A stretch of DNA of 64,000 nucleotides, taken from the NCBI GenBank assembly GCA_016648135.1, contig JADDOH010011043.1:31603-95602 (forward strand), written 5' to 3'. Within the stretch, counting starts at the first letter, position 1. Every line of letters begins with the position of its first letter. Under the pieces are notes generated by a model that was not told the origin of the DNA, did no database searches, and worked only from the letters and a program-made list of their open reading frames with translations. Positions 1 to 9,894 of this stretch are shown piece after piece. The DNA comes from Agrypnia vestita. Its lineage: Eukaryota; Arthropoda; Insecta; Trichoptera; Phryganeidae. The translations under genes were made by a program, and so were the position numbers.

Positions 1-462
1 AGTTAACAATGTACGACCGTGTGATAAAAAATGTCAAAAAATATATTTTCAAAGGTAATGGACCGAAAGACCAAGTATCCGTTAGTAAATCGACAATTAA
101 CGAACGGATTGCTATTCGTTCGTAAATATTGCCGACGCTCGTCTTATAAAACTTTTTTGACCGTCCGTAAATATCGCAATATCGTACTGCTCTTATCTAT
201 GATTTTAGAGCTGTCAGAGGCGAATTATATCTCTGTTCTATGGAAACATGCTCTAAAAAAACAAATAAATGGGTGGCTCATTGAGATCGGAGGAGAACTA
301 TCTGAAAAAACCCTAAAATGAATTCCTTTGTAATGTTGAGTAATTTTCTCTCAATGTTTTTGGCTTACTTAAAAAATTTATTATATATTTTGTAATTTAT
401 ATTTTATTTCGATTTCTCCTTTTGCTTACCTTACTTTACCGATAATTCTGTATTTCTGTTCC

Positions 463-665
463 TAATTATTTTATCAAATTTAAATTTATTTTATATTTGT
501 TCGTTTAAAAATTTCTTGTAATGTTTACCTACTAATTATTTTATCAAATTTAATTTATTGTATATTTGTTCATTTAAAAAAATTATTGTAATGTATACTA
601 ATTATTTTATCAAATTTTAATTTATTATATATTTGTTCATTTAAAAAATTTATTGTAATGTATGC
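463..665. repeat. 66-bp tandem repeat, three copies
   Basis: Units start with TAATTATTTTATCAAATTT at 463, 533 and 599, and each ends in TTGTAATGTWTAC. Spacing is 70 then 66 bases, with a partial fourth start near 664. The array lies inside the Harbinger-like block where the catalytic part of the transposase should be. Confidence 0.8.
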
Positions 666-700
666 TAAATTATATTCTTCTCTTTTTGCTATGTAAATAG

Positions 701-741
701 TCGACTGCCTTCAAACAGGTGATCCCTAGTTAGGCAGTCGA
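701..741. other. Perfect 10-bp inverted repeat (hairpin)
   Basis: TCGACTGCCT at 701-710 is perfectly complementary to AGGCAGTCGA at 732-741, with a 21-base loop. It could form a stem-loop or be the end pair of a tiny insertion. No function is assigned. Confidence 0.6.
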
Positions 742-779
742 AGTTTAATACAATTCAAAAAAATAAGATATGAAAAAAA

Positions 780-1182
780 AACTTCTTTAAACATAACATA
801 AAATTTCTCGCTCACATTTTGGGATTTGGGATTTTTGGGATACTTCCCACAACACTACACTGGCAGTAGACTTTGAAACCCCAAAAGAGTCTGCAGCAGC
901 TAATAATATTAATCCAATAGCTTAGAATCTCAAGGCAACAAGCAATTGTGTGGTTGGTGATAATGTTAGATTCCTACGCGTGCGCCTTTTTAAATTTTAC
1001 CCAATATCTTCTAGAAGCTCTTAAGCAGACCTTTTCGACAAGCGAAAACGGTAGATAAAATCTTCGTCATTTAAAATATTAAAATAATCCGCTCATATAT
1101 TGAACACTCTTTGTCGTCGAGTTTGTTCTTCATTCGACGAACTTGAATACAATAATATCTCGACATAACTATCTGAAAACAT
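780..1182 (-). pseudogene. PIF/Harbinger transposase, N-terminal relic
   Basis: Read on the minus strand from an ATG at 1182, one frame of about 134 codons gives MFSDSYVEILL, then a DEDFIYRFRLSKR block, RRNLTLSPTTQLLVALRF and AAADSFGVSKSTASVVLW. These are the hallmark N-terminal blocks of arthropod Harbinger transposases: the F-RFRLSK segment, then the LVALRF and FGVSKST helices before the catalytic domain. The frame is interrupted by four stop codons and no indel that I can detect. The catalytic DDE part, expected at lower coordinates, is not recognisable; AT-rich tandem repeats are there instead. It is non-functional, and the assignment is by recall of family motifs. Confidence 0.72.
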
Positions 1183-1485
1183 TTTCCTATAAAATGTAGC
1201 AGCAGTTAGCACAGTATATATGTACATGTTAAATAAACAACATGAAACGCAAACTAACAACGGACCTAACGTTAAAAAATAATACGTCAGTCTGTCATGT
1301 GTCTGTCAATTTCAACTAACTGACGGTAAACTGATGGTTCGACTGTCAGTATCGGCCGTCGGTAAAATTTTACTAAAATTTGACTAACGGATTTTTATAG
1401 GACGAAAAAATGACGTTTGTATCAAATATCGGTTTATTTGGTCTGAAATTGAATTAACGGACGATTATAAGACCGGCCCTTAAGG

Positions 1486-1854
1486 GACAAATTTTAACAA
1501 AAAGTATCACGTAATTGCATTTTAAATTTCTACTATTTTTTCTGTTGTGTTATTTTTTTCATGGATCATGTCATGAGGGTCATATTGTTTTCAGTCACGA
1601 GGATCATATCGTTTTCATTGCTCATGAATAATTTACACCTAATTCGTATAATATAATTTTAAAATTGCACCAACTTGGTTTGTAGTATTATTTAGATGGG
1701 TGGAAAACGCAAAAATCGATCGTTTAAACGAAAGTTTACTATACACCAAGTTGATGCAACCGGCCCTCGGAGCGCCATTTTTCTCTGCCTCTGGGTGGCA
1801 TTTAGCCTAGGGACGTCTTTGACCATACATATTTGTATCAGTTATTAACATTAA
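1486..1854. other. Non-coding stretch with a 95-bp inverted-end unit
   Basis: No coding signal is seen. TTGCACCAACTTGGT at 1665-1679 is matched in inverted form by ACCAAGTTGATGCAA at 1745-1759 (14 of 15 positions), bracketing a 95-bp unit that could be a miniature element. The rest is ordinary AT-rich sequence up to the TTAA at 1851. Confidence 0.45.
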
Positions 1855-1868
1855 CCCTTTCCACTCCA

Positions 1869-1980
1869 ATGTCGAGTGTCACTCAACATTGATTTTGTTC
1901 CACCAAATCTTATGTCGAGTGACGCTCAACATTAATTTTGTTCCACCAACTCTCATGTCGAGTGAAGCTCTGCATAGTAT
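1869..1980. repeat. 43-bp subterminal tandem repeat, 2.6 copies
   Basis: ATGTCGAGTG starts units at 1869, 1912 and 1955, exactly 43 bases apart; the third is partial. Each unit holds a near-palindrome (GAGTGTCACTC in the first copy) followed by AACATT and TTTTGTTCCACCAA. Subterminal repeats like these in DNA transposons often bind transposase; that role is inferred. Confidence 0.8.
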
Positions 1981-2708
1981 AACACATCTCTTGGCAGACA
2001 ATTTTTGAAATAGTAGTTTTTTAATTTACTTAAGTTTTTAGACCAGATTGAAAAACATATTCTAGAATGGTGTAAATACACGCTGTGGTCCTGCTTAGGG
2101 TTCCCAAATCAAATTGCAGATCTGCGGCCGCAGCAGATTTGGAACAACGTTCCGATTGAATCCCTCCCTTGATTTATTTACAACTAGGAAATAGCACTAA
2201 AATTATGTGTGCTACAATAAAAAAATAAAGAATATGAAAAAAGAAACACGCTATTTTTGCAAAACATTTTAGTAAAAACCTTGGATTCTACACTACCGAA
2301 ATTAATTATAGAGATTTGAATTAAGAATTTTACTATATAGTATCACATAACAACTTAAAGGGCGATTCCGCTAGAGACGATTCTCGACATCAATTTTTAA
2401 ATCACAGTATTAGTTACGTTTTTTGTTTCTTATACAAAGAAAAACGGCTAAATTTAGTAAGAAAACTATTTTTTTGTACCTAAGTTAATATTTAAATTTT
2501 TAACACACTTCGAAACATTGACATAAGAATGTTTGATTCAATCTGAAAATTGGTCACAAAAAAAACAGCTGTTACGGTCAATTTGCAGTTATATTTTACC
2601 AGTTAATTTTGTAGTGATAACATTCATATACCTGTTCCCGCAAAAACATGTAAGCACCTGTTATTAGTTTTTTTTGTATTATTGATTACAAGAAGCTATT
2701 ATTAGCCT

Positions 2709-2914
2709 GTTGCGCCCGCGATATAATAATTATAAAAGTTTGGTTTTCTCACAGAAATAAAATGCTAACGTTTTGAAACTTTGTAAAAGTAAGAAGAAAT
2801 CAAATTATGACTTAAATCAATCGTAATTAAGATTATGTTGTTAGTTGAATTGAAATTAACGTTAACTCAAATTGGTTGCACCCGCGATCGTGATATTTGT
2901 ATCGCGGGTGTAAC
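2709..2914. repeat. Left cluster of GTTGCACCCGCGAT motifs
   Basis: Three copies of a 14-bp GC-rich motif occur here: 2709-2722 (one base changed, GTTGCGCCCGCGAT), 2875-2888 (exact) and 2901-2914 on the other strand (GTTACACCCGCGAT). The last two face each other and could fold. The motif stands out in about 70% AT sequence and occurs only inside the nested element. Confidence 0.85.
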
Positions 2915-3066
2915 ATTTTTGACCCCTAACATTATGGTATCCTTTATCATATTTTATTGATTTATGAAGCCTCGAATGATAATATATGCTGTGTGTAATT
3001 AGTGATTTATATTTAATAGGTGTTTTTGTTACGATTTCACTCTTTTTTATAGAAAGATCAGTTAAA

Positions 3067-3624
3067 ATGACAGAACAATATCGGAAAGAGACTGCTTCAC
3101 GGAAATATAAAATAAAACTGAAAGTAAATGCCGAACTTCATGCATACATCATTTCCATTGAGAAAAGGTTTTTAATTCGAAACGAAGAGAAGTAATGAAA
3201 AGAAAAATGGAGGTAGATGAAAATTTGAAATTACTGACCAGAATCATATCAAAAGAAAGAATGCGGGCGACTAGAACGCGTCGTAAAGAAGAACAAATTC
3301 AAATAACAGGCGCTAGATATAGCAATCCTCTCGTGTTGGGAAAAGCAGTGGTAAAAGGCATAGAAAATGACAGTGGCATAGAAGAAGAAAAGTAACAAAA
3401 ATGTTGAATAAAGAAAAAGAATAAAGGATGATGTATTGTGCAAATATTTAAAATTACACACATTATTATCCAAATACTTTGATAACAGGATGAAACTAAA
3501 TAAGGATTTTCATTCATATAATACAAGAGAAGGCGACAGCATAAGACTTCAGAAGAAAAATAAAAACATCTCACAAAATTGTCTAGGTCTTAAAATCTAC
3601 GATAGGCTGCCAAAAAAAATTTAA
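3067..3624 (+). pseudogene. Decayed N-terminal ORF of the nested transposon
   Basis: Three consecutive reading frames are joined by frameshifts: 3067-3195, 3195-3395 (stop and start overlap as TAATG) and 3412-3624. The first encodes a basic segment, MTEQYRKETASRKYKIKLK followed by an ELHAYI block. The second is rich in K, R and E and ends near YSNPLVLGKAVVK. The third continues KYLKLHTLLSKYF to a stop at 3624. The basic block and the LGKAV motif resemble, from memory, uncharacterised transposon-like proteins common in arthropods and cnidarians that start with repeats of the form RR-Y--KLK--PE---Y. That match is tentative. There is no intact product. Confidence 0.38.
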
Positions 3625-3675
3625 AACACAGTGAATAAAAACTAACCCATAAAACATTTTTATTTTACTCTATTT

Positions 3676-3945
3676 CTCATTAACTAGTTGAAACAGGTTT
3701 GGCGCTTACCCCACACATTGGGCTTGAGTCGCGCGACGCTAAGAAAATGGGGTAATAAAAATTTCGAAAAATTCAAAATTATACTATAATTATTAATTTT
3801 TTTAAACAAAAATTGTAAGAATTTTTTTTATCGTCGCCACGAGTCTACCTGCAAAGTTTCAGCTCGATTGGATCACGGGAAAGGGGTTAAAAATCGATCC
3901 AAAGTTTTTTCGACAGACAAGCAAGCAGACGCTACGAGTTAAATG
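3676..3945 (+). repeat. Interspersed repeat, paralogue of 61130-61405
   Basis: This block contains GCAAAGTTTCAGCTCGATTGG (split here as GCAAAGTTTCAGC and TCGATTGGATCACGGGAA) and ends near CAGACGCTACGAGTTAA. The same sequence in inverted orientation is at 61130-61405, and a short relative is at 58765-58800. The two long copies share about 250 bases, from an ACTAGTTGAAA start through a poorly conserved T-rich middle. It interrupts the nested transposon's coding region. The family is not identified. Confidence 0.75.
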
Positions 3946-4159
3946 AATAGGAGTAATAAAGAGGTTTAAATAGAAGTGCAAAAATTTTATTACAAAAACT
4001 TTTAAATGCCTAGATTACGGAATGCAATATGTTTAAACGAAATCATGTTTATATTTCCACCAAAATATGTTTAAATGAAATCATGTATTAGCGCACACAA
4101 CATTATGTACGGAACTAAATAATTAAGATAAATAAATAAATAAAATAAATTAAAAAATA

Positions 4160-4540
4160 GTGAAGCATAATACGCCTGCTAGTCCCACCAAAGCAGTGAA
4201 AGTTGTTAAAAGAATAACTACTGAATTCCAAGTTGCTGTATCTAACAAAAATGACTCCACTAAAGCAATGCCTCAGAAACTGAGGAACGAAGTCAACAGA
4301 TTTGCGATTTCTATGATAGGGATGATGTTAGCAGGTAAACGCCTGAGATGAAAGATAGACGTTAGAGTACAATTTATGAAGACAATTGATGGTAAACGCT
4401 TCCTTGAAATCGTGAATAATATAGCAGACGTTCAATTCGAAGACATTGTTGCAATATTGGAAGCGCCAGAGAAGAAAATTGATGGCAATAATATATTGAT
4501 AAAATTTTCGGCGAATATTGACATATTTGAAAATAAATAA
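4160..4540 (+). pseudogene. Decayed C-terminal ORF of the nested transposon
   Basis: A single frame of 127 codons is broken by only one stop (TGA at 4349-4351). It would start at GTG 4160 and end at TAA 4538-4540. The first part holds PASPTKAVKVVKRI and QKLRNEVNRFAISMI; the second holds FLEIVNNIADVQFEDIVAIL, then EAPEKK and ends FSANIDIFENK. Amino-acid use is protein-like and the frame is long for such AT-rich DNA. It lies between the repeat at 3676-3945 and the right-end motif cluster. I do not recognise the protein; it is probably the C-terminal part of the element's main product. Confidence 0.42.
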
Positions 4541-4651
4541 TTAACTTAAGTAACAAAAAAGTGTACTAATTAGTAATATACATTATTTTGATCTCTTATT
4601 TAATTCATTTTTGTGCTTATTATGATGTTTATACTCACTGAAGTTAGACGC

Positions 4652-5041
4652 GTTGCACCCGCGATAATTTGGCGTTGCACCCGCGATTGCTTTAAAAGTG
4701 AATAATTCATTGTTTATTTTTGTTTTCTATAAATTTTTTAATTACTTCGGTTGCTTGATTTATCTTTTTTCAAAATATGAAGGTATATTGTAATAAATGT
4801 TTCACAATTAACAGACTTTTGTGTTTGTGCACTACAATCTGGAAAGATGGGGCCGATTTTGTTGCACCCGCGATAGCACTTTAAATCTCCCTCATGACTA
4901 TATATATATTATTTTAATTCTTATAAACAAATTAAGAGAGAACAGGTTAAAATGTAGCCCTTCAAAGAATAATTTCATGAAAAATGTTTTTTATTTTATT
5001 AGTAAGAGGCTTTAAATGCGTCTAAATGTTGCACCCGCGAT
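4652..5041 (+). repeat. Right cluster of GTTGCACCCGCGAT motifs
   Basis: Four exact copies, all in the same direction, lie at 4652-4665, 4674-4687, 4861-4874 and 5028-5041. The last ends three bases before the terminal inverted repeat. Clustering near both ends of the element is typical of transposase-binding sites; no binding protein is known here. Confidence 0.88.
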
Positions 5042-5186
5042 AATGGAATCGCCCTAAAATAAAAGTTTTAGGATAAAAAAATAATATTTTAAACCCATTT
5101 TATTAAAAATAACTGAAACTAAAAAAAAAATTGGCATGGATCAGGTGGAATAAAAACAAAGAAAGCCTTGGAGTGGAAAGGGTTAA

Positions 5187-6405
5187 TTATTTGTCAGACC
5201 TAATTAGGGAAGGACATTAAACTCATACTTATCACTCTTTAAAGTCTAGAATTATTTTAAATATCTCTAAATATCTGGTAGGTAAAATGTACGTCACAGA
5301 CATACACTTTATTTAACATTACGGGGAAGTTTCTACTAAAACAAAGCGTGCGTTACCTTTCTACCAGTAATGACGTCACGTAAATCACCCTTGCTAAGCC
5401 AGAGCGCTTCACGACGTACATACCTATACGAGCACACATTCAAAAAGCCGATTACCCCGTTTCGTGTCTGAAGGTACCTTGCGATTTGAGCTTTAATATT
5501 ATTTTTTTTAGGAATATTGTGATTGAAATTAATATCGCGTTCATTTAAATTGATTTATTGACGTTTTTAATGACACGTGTATACGAGTGAGACTTTGATC
5601 TCTCATCTCAGAGATTTGTCGATAAAAATACAATAGTAAATGCGTCATAGCTTCGTCTGCGCTCAACACTGCACTGTCCTCCGAGACAAGTCTCCTCTAT
5701 ATACACAAGCCAAAAATACTTTAAATATTCTAAACAGATTGTCTCAATTTTGTTTGATATTATAATATCTTGCTTCCTACGTCACATTTAGCTTTAGTTT
5801 AGTTTACTTTTGGTTCATTCTTTTTTTTTTTTTTCTCGTATGACATAACCACGAGTCTCAATTATCTCTCCATATTGCTTGCGACAAGTAATTCGACTAT
5901 AAGATCCATTAGGCAGCGGATTCACACGATTTCTCTTAGGTTGGTCGATCTATAAACTAAGAATATCGCAGTCCCCGAAACTACTAATCAAAAATAGATC
6001 ACTTTGGCTCGAGATGTAAAAGTTTGCTTGTTGAACAGAAAAACGATCAGTTAAAATAAAAATACATTGTTTCTGCCAAATATCTTTGCCAAAAGGATTA
6101 CGTTTATTTTTGTGGGATTTTTTTAATGACGGCTATCCTTCATTTATCTGTACAAAAATACTATCTTAACATCCATGGTTGTAAAGGTCCACGGCACACC
6201 ACGATCTATACGCTTTTTGTTAAAAAATCGGCTCATAATCTTTGTCTATTTCTGATTGGTTTGCGTTATCTTAATAATCATGTCTTGACTGCTATTGTAT
6301 AACATCCTACACTTCGTCAATTTTGACGTGTTGACTTTTGACAGATATCTTGACATTTCTCAAAGAAATATTAACACTACATTTTTTAAAAATAGGGGTG
6401 CGGAC
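5187..6405. other. Non-coding stretch
   Basis: No open frame with protein-like composition is seen. There are T-runs near 5820-5835 and no recognisable mobile-element motif. Confidence 0.5.
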
Positions 6406-6409
6406 ACGG

Positions 6410-6560
6410 AATATTTATCGCACGAATATTTGTATTCTTTTCAAACTAAGCTAAAAGCTTGTGCTATAAAAACAGGACTAACTTACCGTTATCCTGGAAA
6501 GAGGCTCGAACCACCGACCACCAGATCACTAGGCGAGCGTCACGACCACTACACTATTCA
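6410..6560 (-). mobile_element. tRNA-derived SINE (Val-like head)
   Basis: Read on the minus strand from about 6560 it gives GTGTAGTGGTCGTGACGCTCG, split as GTGTAGTGGTCG and TGACGCTCGCCTAGTGATC, then the box B GGTTCGAGCC, then AGTTAGTCCTGTTTTTATAGC and TTTAGCTTAGTTTGAAAA. The head resembles tRNA-Val (GTGTAGTGGTTATCACG, CGCCT). The A and B boxes of an RNA polymerase III promoter are both present. Other copies are at 9703-9823, 29491-29735 and 44235-44335. Confidence 0.75.
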
Positions 6561-9374
6561 AGCTACATAAATAAGTATGTTCCGGCTATTTTATATTAGA
6601 ATATTATAAATATGTTGTTTACCTGAGAATAGGAGGGTTTATTTATTTATTAAAGCATATTTATAGTGAGTACATAGTAATATCTTTTACATTACATTAT
6701 TGTTTATTAGTTTAATGTAAAAGTTATTTTATTCTAGAACCACTGCCTCCTTAATTAGACCAAGGTCTGTGGTAAACGAGGCAGGTTGTGTGCAATAGTG
6801 GAATGTAAACAATACTATGCTTTCTAGGTAAACAAAATTGAAATTAAAATTTAGAAAATTATAAAAACTACAGAGTTAAAGGGGTTTATTCTGCGTTTAC
6901 CTTCCGAAGGGTTTATCCTGGGCTTATGCTATCAGAGAGTTTATCCTGATTTGTGCAACGAAATACATCACGTTGAAAAAAGCTTTAGTGCGCTTTTAAA
7001 AATCTACGTCAGAGTTAACAGACTTATTACGTAAGTGTTTCACGTGAATAATTAGAGGTAATTACAATATAAGTGTAATAATAAATGTACAAAATATACA
7101 AAAAATTGTTGATATTATATAATAAGATATTAATTGCACAAAAAGCACACAAAGAATTTTATCTATTTTTGTGAAAAAATACGCAGACGTAGTCATACGT
7201 CGCACGAACCGAATCTTCTCAGAGCATGGACTGCCAGTTGCGTCATAATTGTTACGCGAGTTCCGGCTGTTCTCATATGAATTCTCGATTTATAAATAAT
7301 ACCAATGTACACTTACATAAAAAATATATAAAAACATATTCATTATATATGTTTTTATAGTTTTTACCGAAGCTGTCCAACATCCCGGCTTCGCTTAATT
7401 GCAAGTTCGGCGATTAATTGCATTTTCGGAACGTAATGGCGGACAGAAAATTACTATTTGTTATATTAGATTGATATATAAATAAGTTTCCATTATAGTA
7501 AACAATTAACGAAAGTTAGATAATGAAATACGTTGTAAAATACAAAAACAAAGTACAATAAAAATTAACAAAAGTTATCCTGAGCTTTGACATAATGTGG
7601 TATCAGGACTTTGTACTCAGCAATTTGTCTTAAATTAAAATAATCTTAAATTTCTAACCGTGAATTTTAAAAAAAGAATGCAAATGCAGAGAGATGAACT
7701 AAATCTGTACTTTTGAGGAGATTGGTAAGTTGCACGTGGAAGTATGCCCCTTTCGCGTATACTTAAGACACATTTATAATGCAGTTAAAACATTTATTCT
7801 CGCATAATTAAATCTCCTAGTAAAAAAAAGTATTTTTTACAGTAGACGTTGTTTTTTAAATTTTAATTCATATATTTTATTTTCTTTTTTGTTTCTATTA
7901 TATAATATTCTATTTTGTTAATTTATGTATATATATTTTTTTGGTTTTGTTAATGTCTATACCTCGACTTTTTATGTTTAGTACACATTAAATCCTGATA
8001 AAGGGGCCATTGGCCTCGAAATATGTTGATAACTGAACAAAGTCTTCTTAGTTATATTTATTTTAAATAGTTATAAATGTATTTATATTTCTATATAGTT
8101 ATATTTCCAATTAAAAAATAATAACCCTTCAGCTTTAGTTTGAAATAATCGGTTTATTCCGTCAATGTTTTCAACTGATTAATTTAATTTGATTATTCGA
8201 GCAATAATTTACAGCAGTTTAAAATGATCTCACATTATTTGCACTCGTGTTTTTATTCAACATTTCACATATGCAAGCTATTTATTTTACAATTTTCTCT
8301 AAAATAAGTTGGTTCTCAATGATTGGAGTACCGTTATATAATTTTTAATTTTATTTTTTATTTATTGTTTCGTTATATATATTTCTTCTATTATTTATGT
8401 TTAACAAATTTCCGTCGGGTACTTTCGCGAGCTAATCTAACGTACAGCGGGTAAAATAACAGGGCATCGCAAACAAAAAATATTTTCATTAATACGTCTC
8501 ATCTCAGAAATCGCTAAATTCTTTCAATAAATTTTTCTTATAGATATTATTTATTGGGTGTTCTCGCTAGATATACAGGGTGTAACATAGCTAGTCCACA
8601 ATATTTTACAGGAAGATTCTTGCTTTAATTATGAGTCGAAAATGCTCAAGAAACAAACACACAAAAATATGTGCTTTCTCTTTCATATCTTTTTCAATGA
8701 CAAATTCTTGTTACTTATAAAACTAAGCAATTAAAACTAATATTGTTAATGCTTAAAATAAATGCATAAATTTTGAAGTAAAAACTAAACAATATTCATA
8801 TTAACACTACAGAACTTTTTATTTGTAAGTATTTATATCGATAGGGAAAATCAGTGATTCGCTTAGATTATAATATAAATTATTGAGGAAACATGTAGGC
8901 ATGATAATTTTAAGTGATGTTGGAAAATGAAACAGAAATGATTGCGGTTTTTTAAATAATACTTACAGTCTCGATAGCGGCATACATCATACTGTTTTAT
9001 AAATCATCAGAACATAAAACTGTATGACCTTAGGATCAATTCTTGAGGCAACAATGTACCCATGGATGTGGTATTTCTAAGAAATCAGTAATCGTAAAAT
9101 ATATTTAAATTACACCTAATATTATCGTGAGTGATACCAAGCGTGTAAATATTATATATTGTACGTTGCATACCTAGTATCAATTTCACGGCGTTTAATT
9201 GTTATGATAATAATCTGCGAGAAAATTGTTGTTTGAATAAGTATATTTATTATTGCACATTAACACATTTGCGTTAATAAGTTTAGTTAGTTAAGCAGTT
9301 AATATACGTAAATTTATATCCATTCGAAGTGCCTCTATTAAAGTTATATTTGTATTTTTTTAAATTTATTTCAT
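6561..9374. other. Non-coding AT-rich stretch with small structures
   Basis: No gene is seen. Three loose copies of GGTTTATYCTG occur at about 6884, 6909 and 6937. An inverted repeat, AAAAACATAT against ATATGTTTTTA, lies at about 7325-7360. A decayed hammerhead-like core is listed separately at 7995-8022. A short piece at 8576-8650 (CAGGGTG end, then TTTAATTATGAGTCGAAAATG) resembles the arm of the foldback family described at 44925-45493. Confidence 0.5.
7995..8022 (+). ncRNA. Decayed hammerhead-ribozyme-like core
   Basis: CTGATAA at 7995-8001 is followed by a hairpin (GGGGCC, loop, GGCCTC, one G-U pair) and GAAAT at 8018-8022, then ATGTTGAT. The canonical core is CTGANGA and GAAAC, so two core positions are changed and it should be inactive. 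It shares its 3' flank (ATGTTGAT) with the copies at 21877, 22033 and 27991. Confidence 0.35.
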
Positions 9375-9502
9375 ATATATATATATGTATAGTATATATT
9401 ATAATATGTATAGTATATATGTATATGTATATATTTATTTCATATATATTTCTATATATTATATATATATAGATATAATATATATATGTATATATATATG
9501 TA
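9375..9502. repeat. (TA)n-rich microsatellite
   Basis: Alternating TA/TATG sequence fills this stretch and directly abuts the start of the SINE at 9503. Confidence 0.9.
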
Positions 9503-9674
9503 GGCGGCCCTCGTAGCGCAGTGGGTATGACACTGGCTTCCCACACCGAGGGTTCCGGGTTCGATTCCCGGTGAGGTCACAATTTAATCAATGTGATTTA
9601 TTCAAGCCTGGGTGTTTTGTGATGTATTTCGCTTCTGTAATTGGGCCTCCTGGCCTGTTGAAGCGTAAAAAAAA
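9503..9674 (+). mobile_element. tRNA-derived SINE, family 2
   Basis: It starts GGCGGCCCTCGTAGCGCAG, which carries box A (TAGCGCAGTGGG), and has a perfect box B, GGGTTCGATTCCC, about 45 bases on. A tRNA-unrelated body follows, ending TTTTGTGATGTATTTCGC and TTGGGCCTCCTGGCCTG, then an A-run. Two more copies are on the minus strand at 46449-46624 and 62335-62493. The body's TTTTGTGAYGTRTTTCG block is conserved among all three. This is the best preserved copy. Confidence 0.82.
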
Positions 9675-9702
9675 TACGGTTTTATCAATGTATGTATTTG
9701 CT

Positions 9703-9823
9703 ATTTTTAAAGTAAGCTAAACTCTTGTGCTATGAAAATAGTACCAACTGCTTGTGTCATGTCCACCTAGGGGCTCGAACCACCGACCACCAGATCACTA
9801 GGCGAGCGTAATGACTACACCAA
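9703..9823 (-). mobile_element. tRNA-derived SINE (Val-like head), truncated
   Basis: The minus strand has the GTGTAGTCATTACGCTCGCC head, GATCTGGTGGTCGGTGG, box B GGTTCGAGCC, and the conserved ATAGCACAAG and TTAGCTTACTTT tail. It follows the family-2 SINE after only about 30 bases, so two SINE families have inserted close together. Confidence 0.7.
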
Positions 9824-9894
9824 TAAAGAACTCAAATTTAATAATTAAAATAAATTATAGAAATCTTTCAGAGATGAAGCTGTGAGTATGAGAA

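Larger units (their letters stand above)
60..1479 (-). mobile_element. Degraded PIF/Harbinger-like DNA transposon
   Basis: The block is bounded by imperfect inverted ends. The left end begins GGACCGAAAGACC at 60; the right end, read on the minus strand from 1479, begins GGGCCGGTC and continues into TCGTCCGTTAA. Both ends share GG-CCG followed about 15 bases on by a TCCGTTA motif. A TTA lies just outside the right end, as expected for Harbinger's TWA target duplication, but no clean matching duplication is seen on the left. Inside lie a minus-strand transposase relic (780-1182), a 66-bp tandem repeat and a hairpin. A second copy of the right end is at 25395-25492. Superfamily rests on the transposase similarity; the exact borders are inferred. 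Confidence 0.5.
2360..5054. mobile_element. Nested DNA transposon with GGGCGATTCC ends, superfamily unassigned
   Basis: GGGCGATTCC at 2360-2369 is matched by GGAATCGCCC at 5045-5054, and TAAA flanks both sides (2356-2359 and 5055-5058), suggesting a 4-bp target duplication. Seven copies of GTTGCACCCGCGAT cluster in the parts near the ends. Decayed reading frames lie at 3067-3624 and 4160-4540, separated by a later insertion of the repeat at 3676-3945. The element sits wholly inside the piggyBac-like element, so it is younger. Its size (about 2.7 kb), short ends and two coding regions fit a DNA transposon. I could not match it to a named superfamily. Confidence 0.65.
1855..5182. mobile_element. 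piggyBac-like element, TTAA-flanked, with a nested insertion
   Basis: The ends are a perfect 15-bp inverted pair: CCCTTTCCACTCCAA at 1855-1869 and its reverse complement at 5168-5182. TTAA flanks both sides (1851-1854 and 5183-5186). Ends that start with CCCTTT and TTAA target duplications are the signature of the piggyBac superfamily. Without the inner element at 2360-5054 the outer element is only about 630 bp and carries no transposase, so it was a non-autonomous, MITE-like copy that later received another transposon. A 43-bp tandem repeat sits directly inside the left end. The inverted ends and TTAA are seen; the superfamily is inferred from established end structure. Confidence 0.8.

Noticed and set aside
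31..321. 96-codon open frame at the window start
   Set aside because: It overlaps the left end of the Harbinger-like block, has no recognisable domain, and the transposase relic lies on the other strand.
6295..6570. 91-codon plus-strand frame
   Set aside because: Most of it is antisense to a tRNA-derived SINE.
9283..9546. 87-codon minus-strand frame rich in I and Y
   Set aside because: It is the translation of (TA)n sequence and a SINE head.
9503..9580. Possible true tRNA gene
   Set aside because: A and B boxes are present, but the cloverleaf arms do not close well, the sequence continues into a SINE body, and two other copies share that body.
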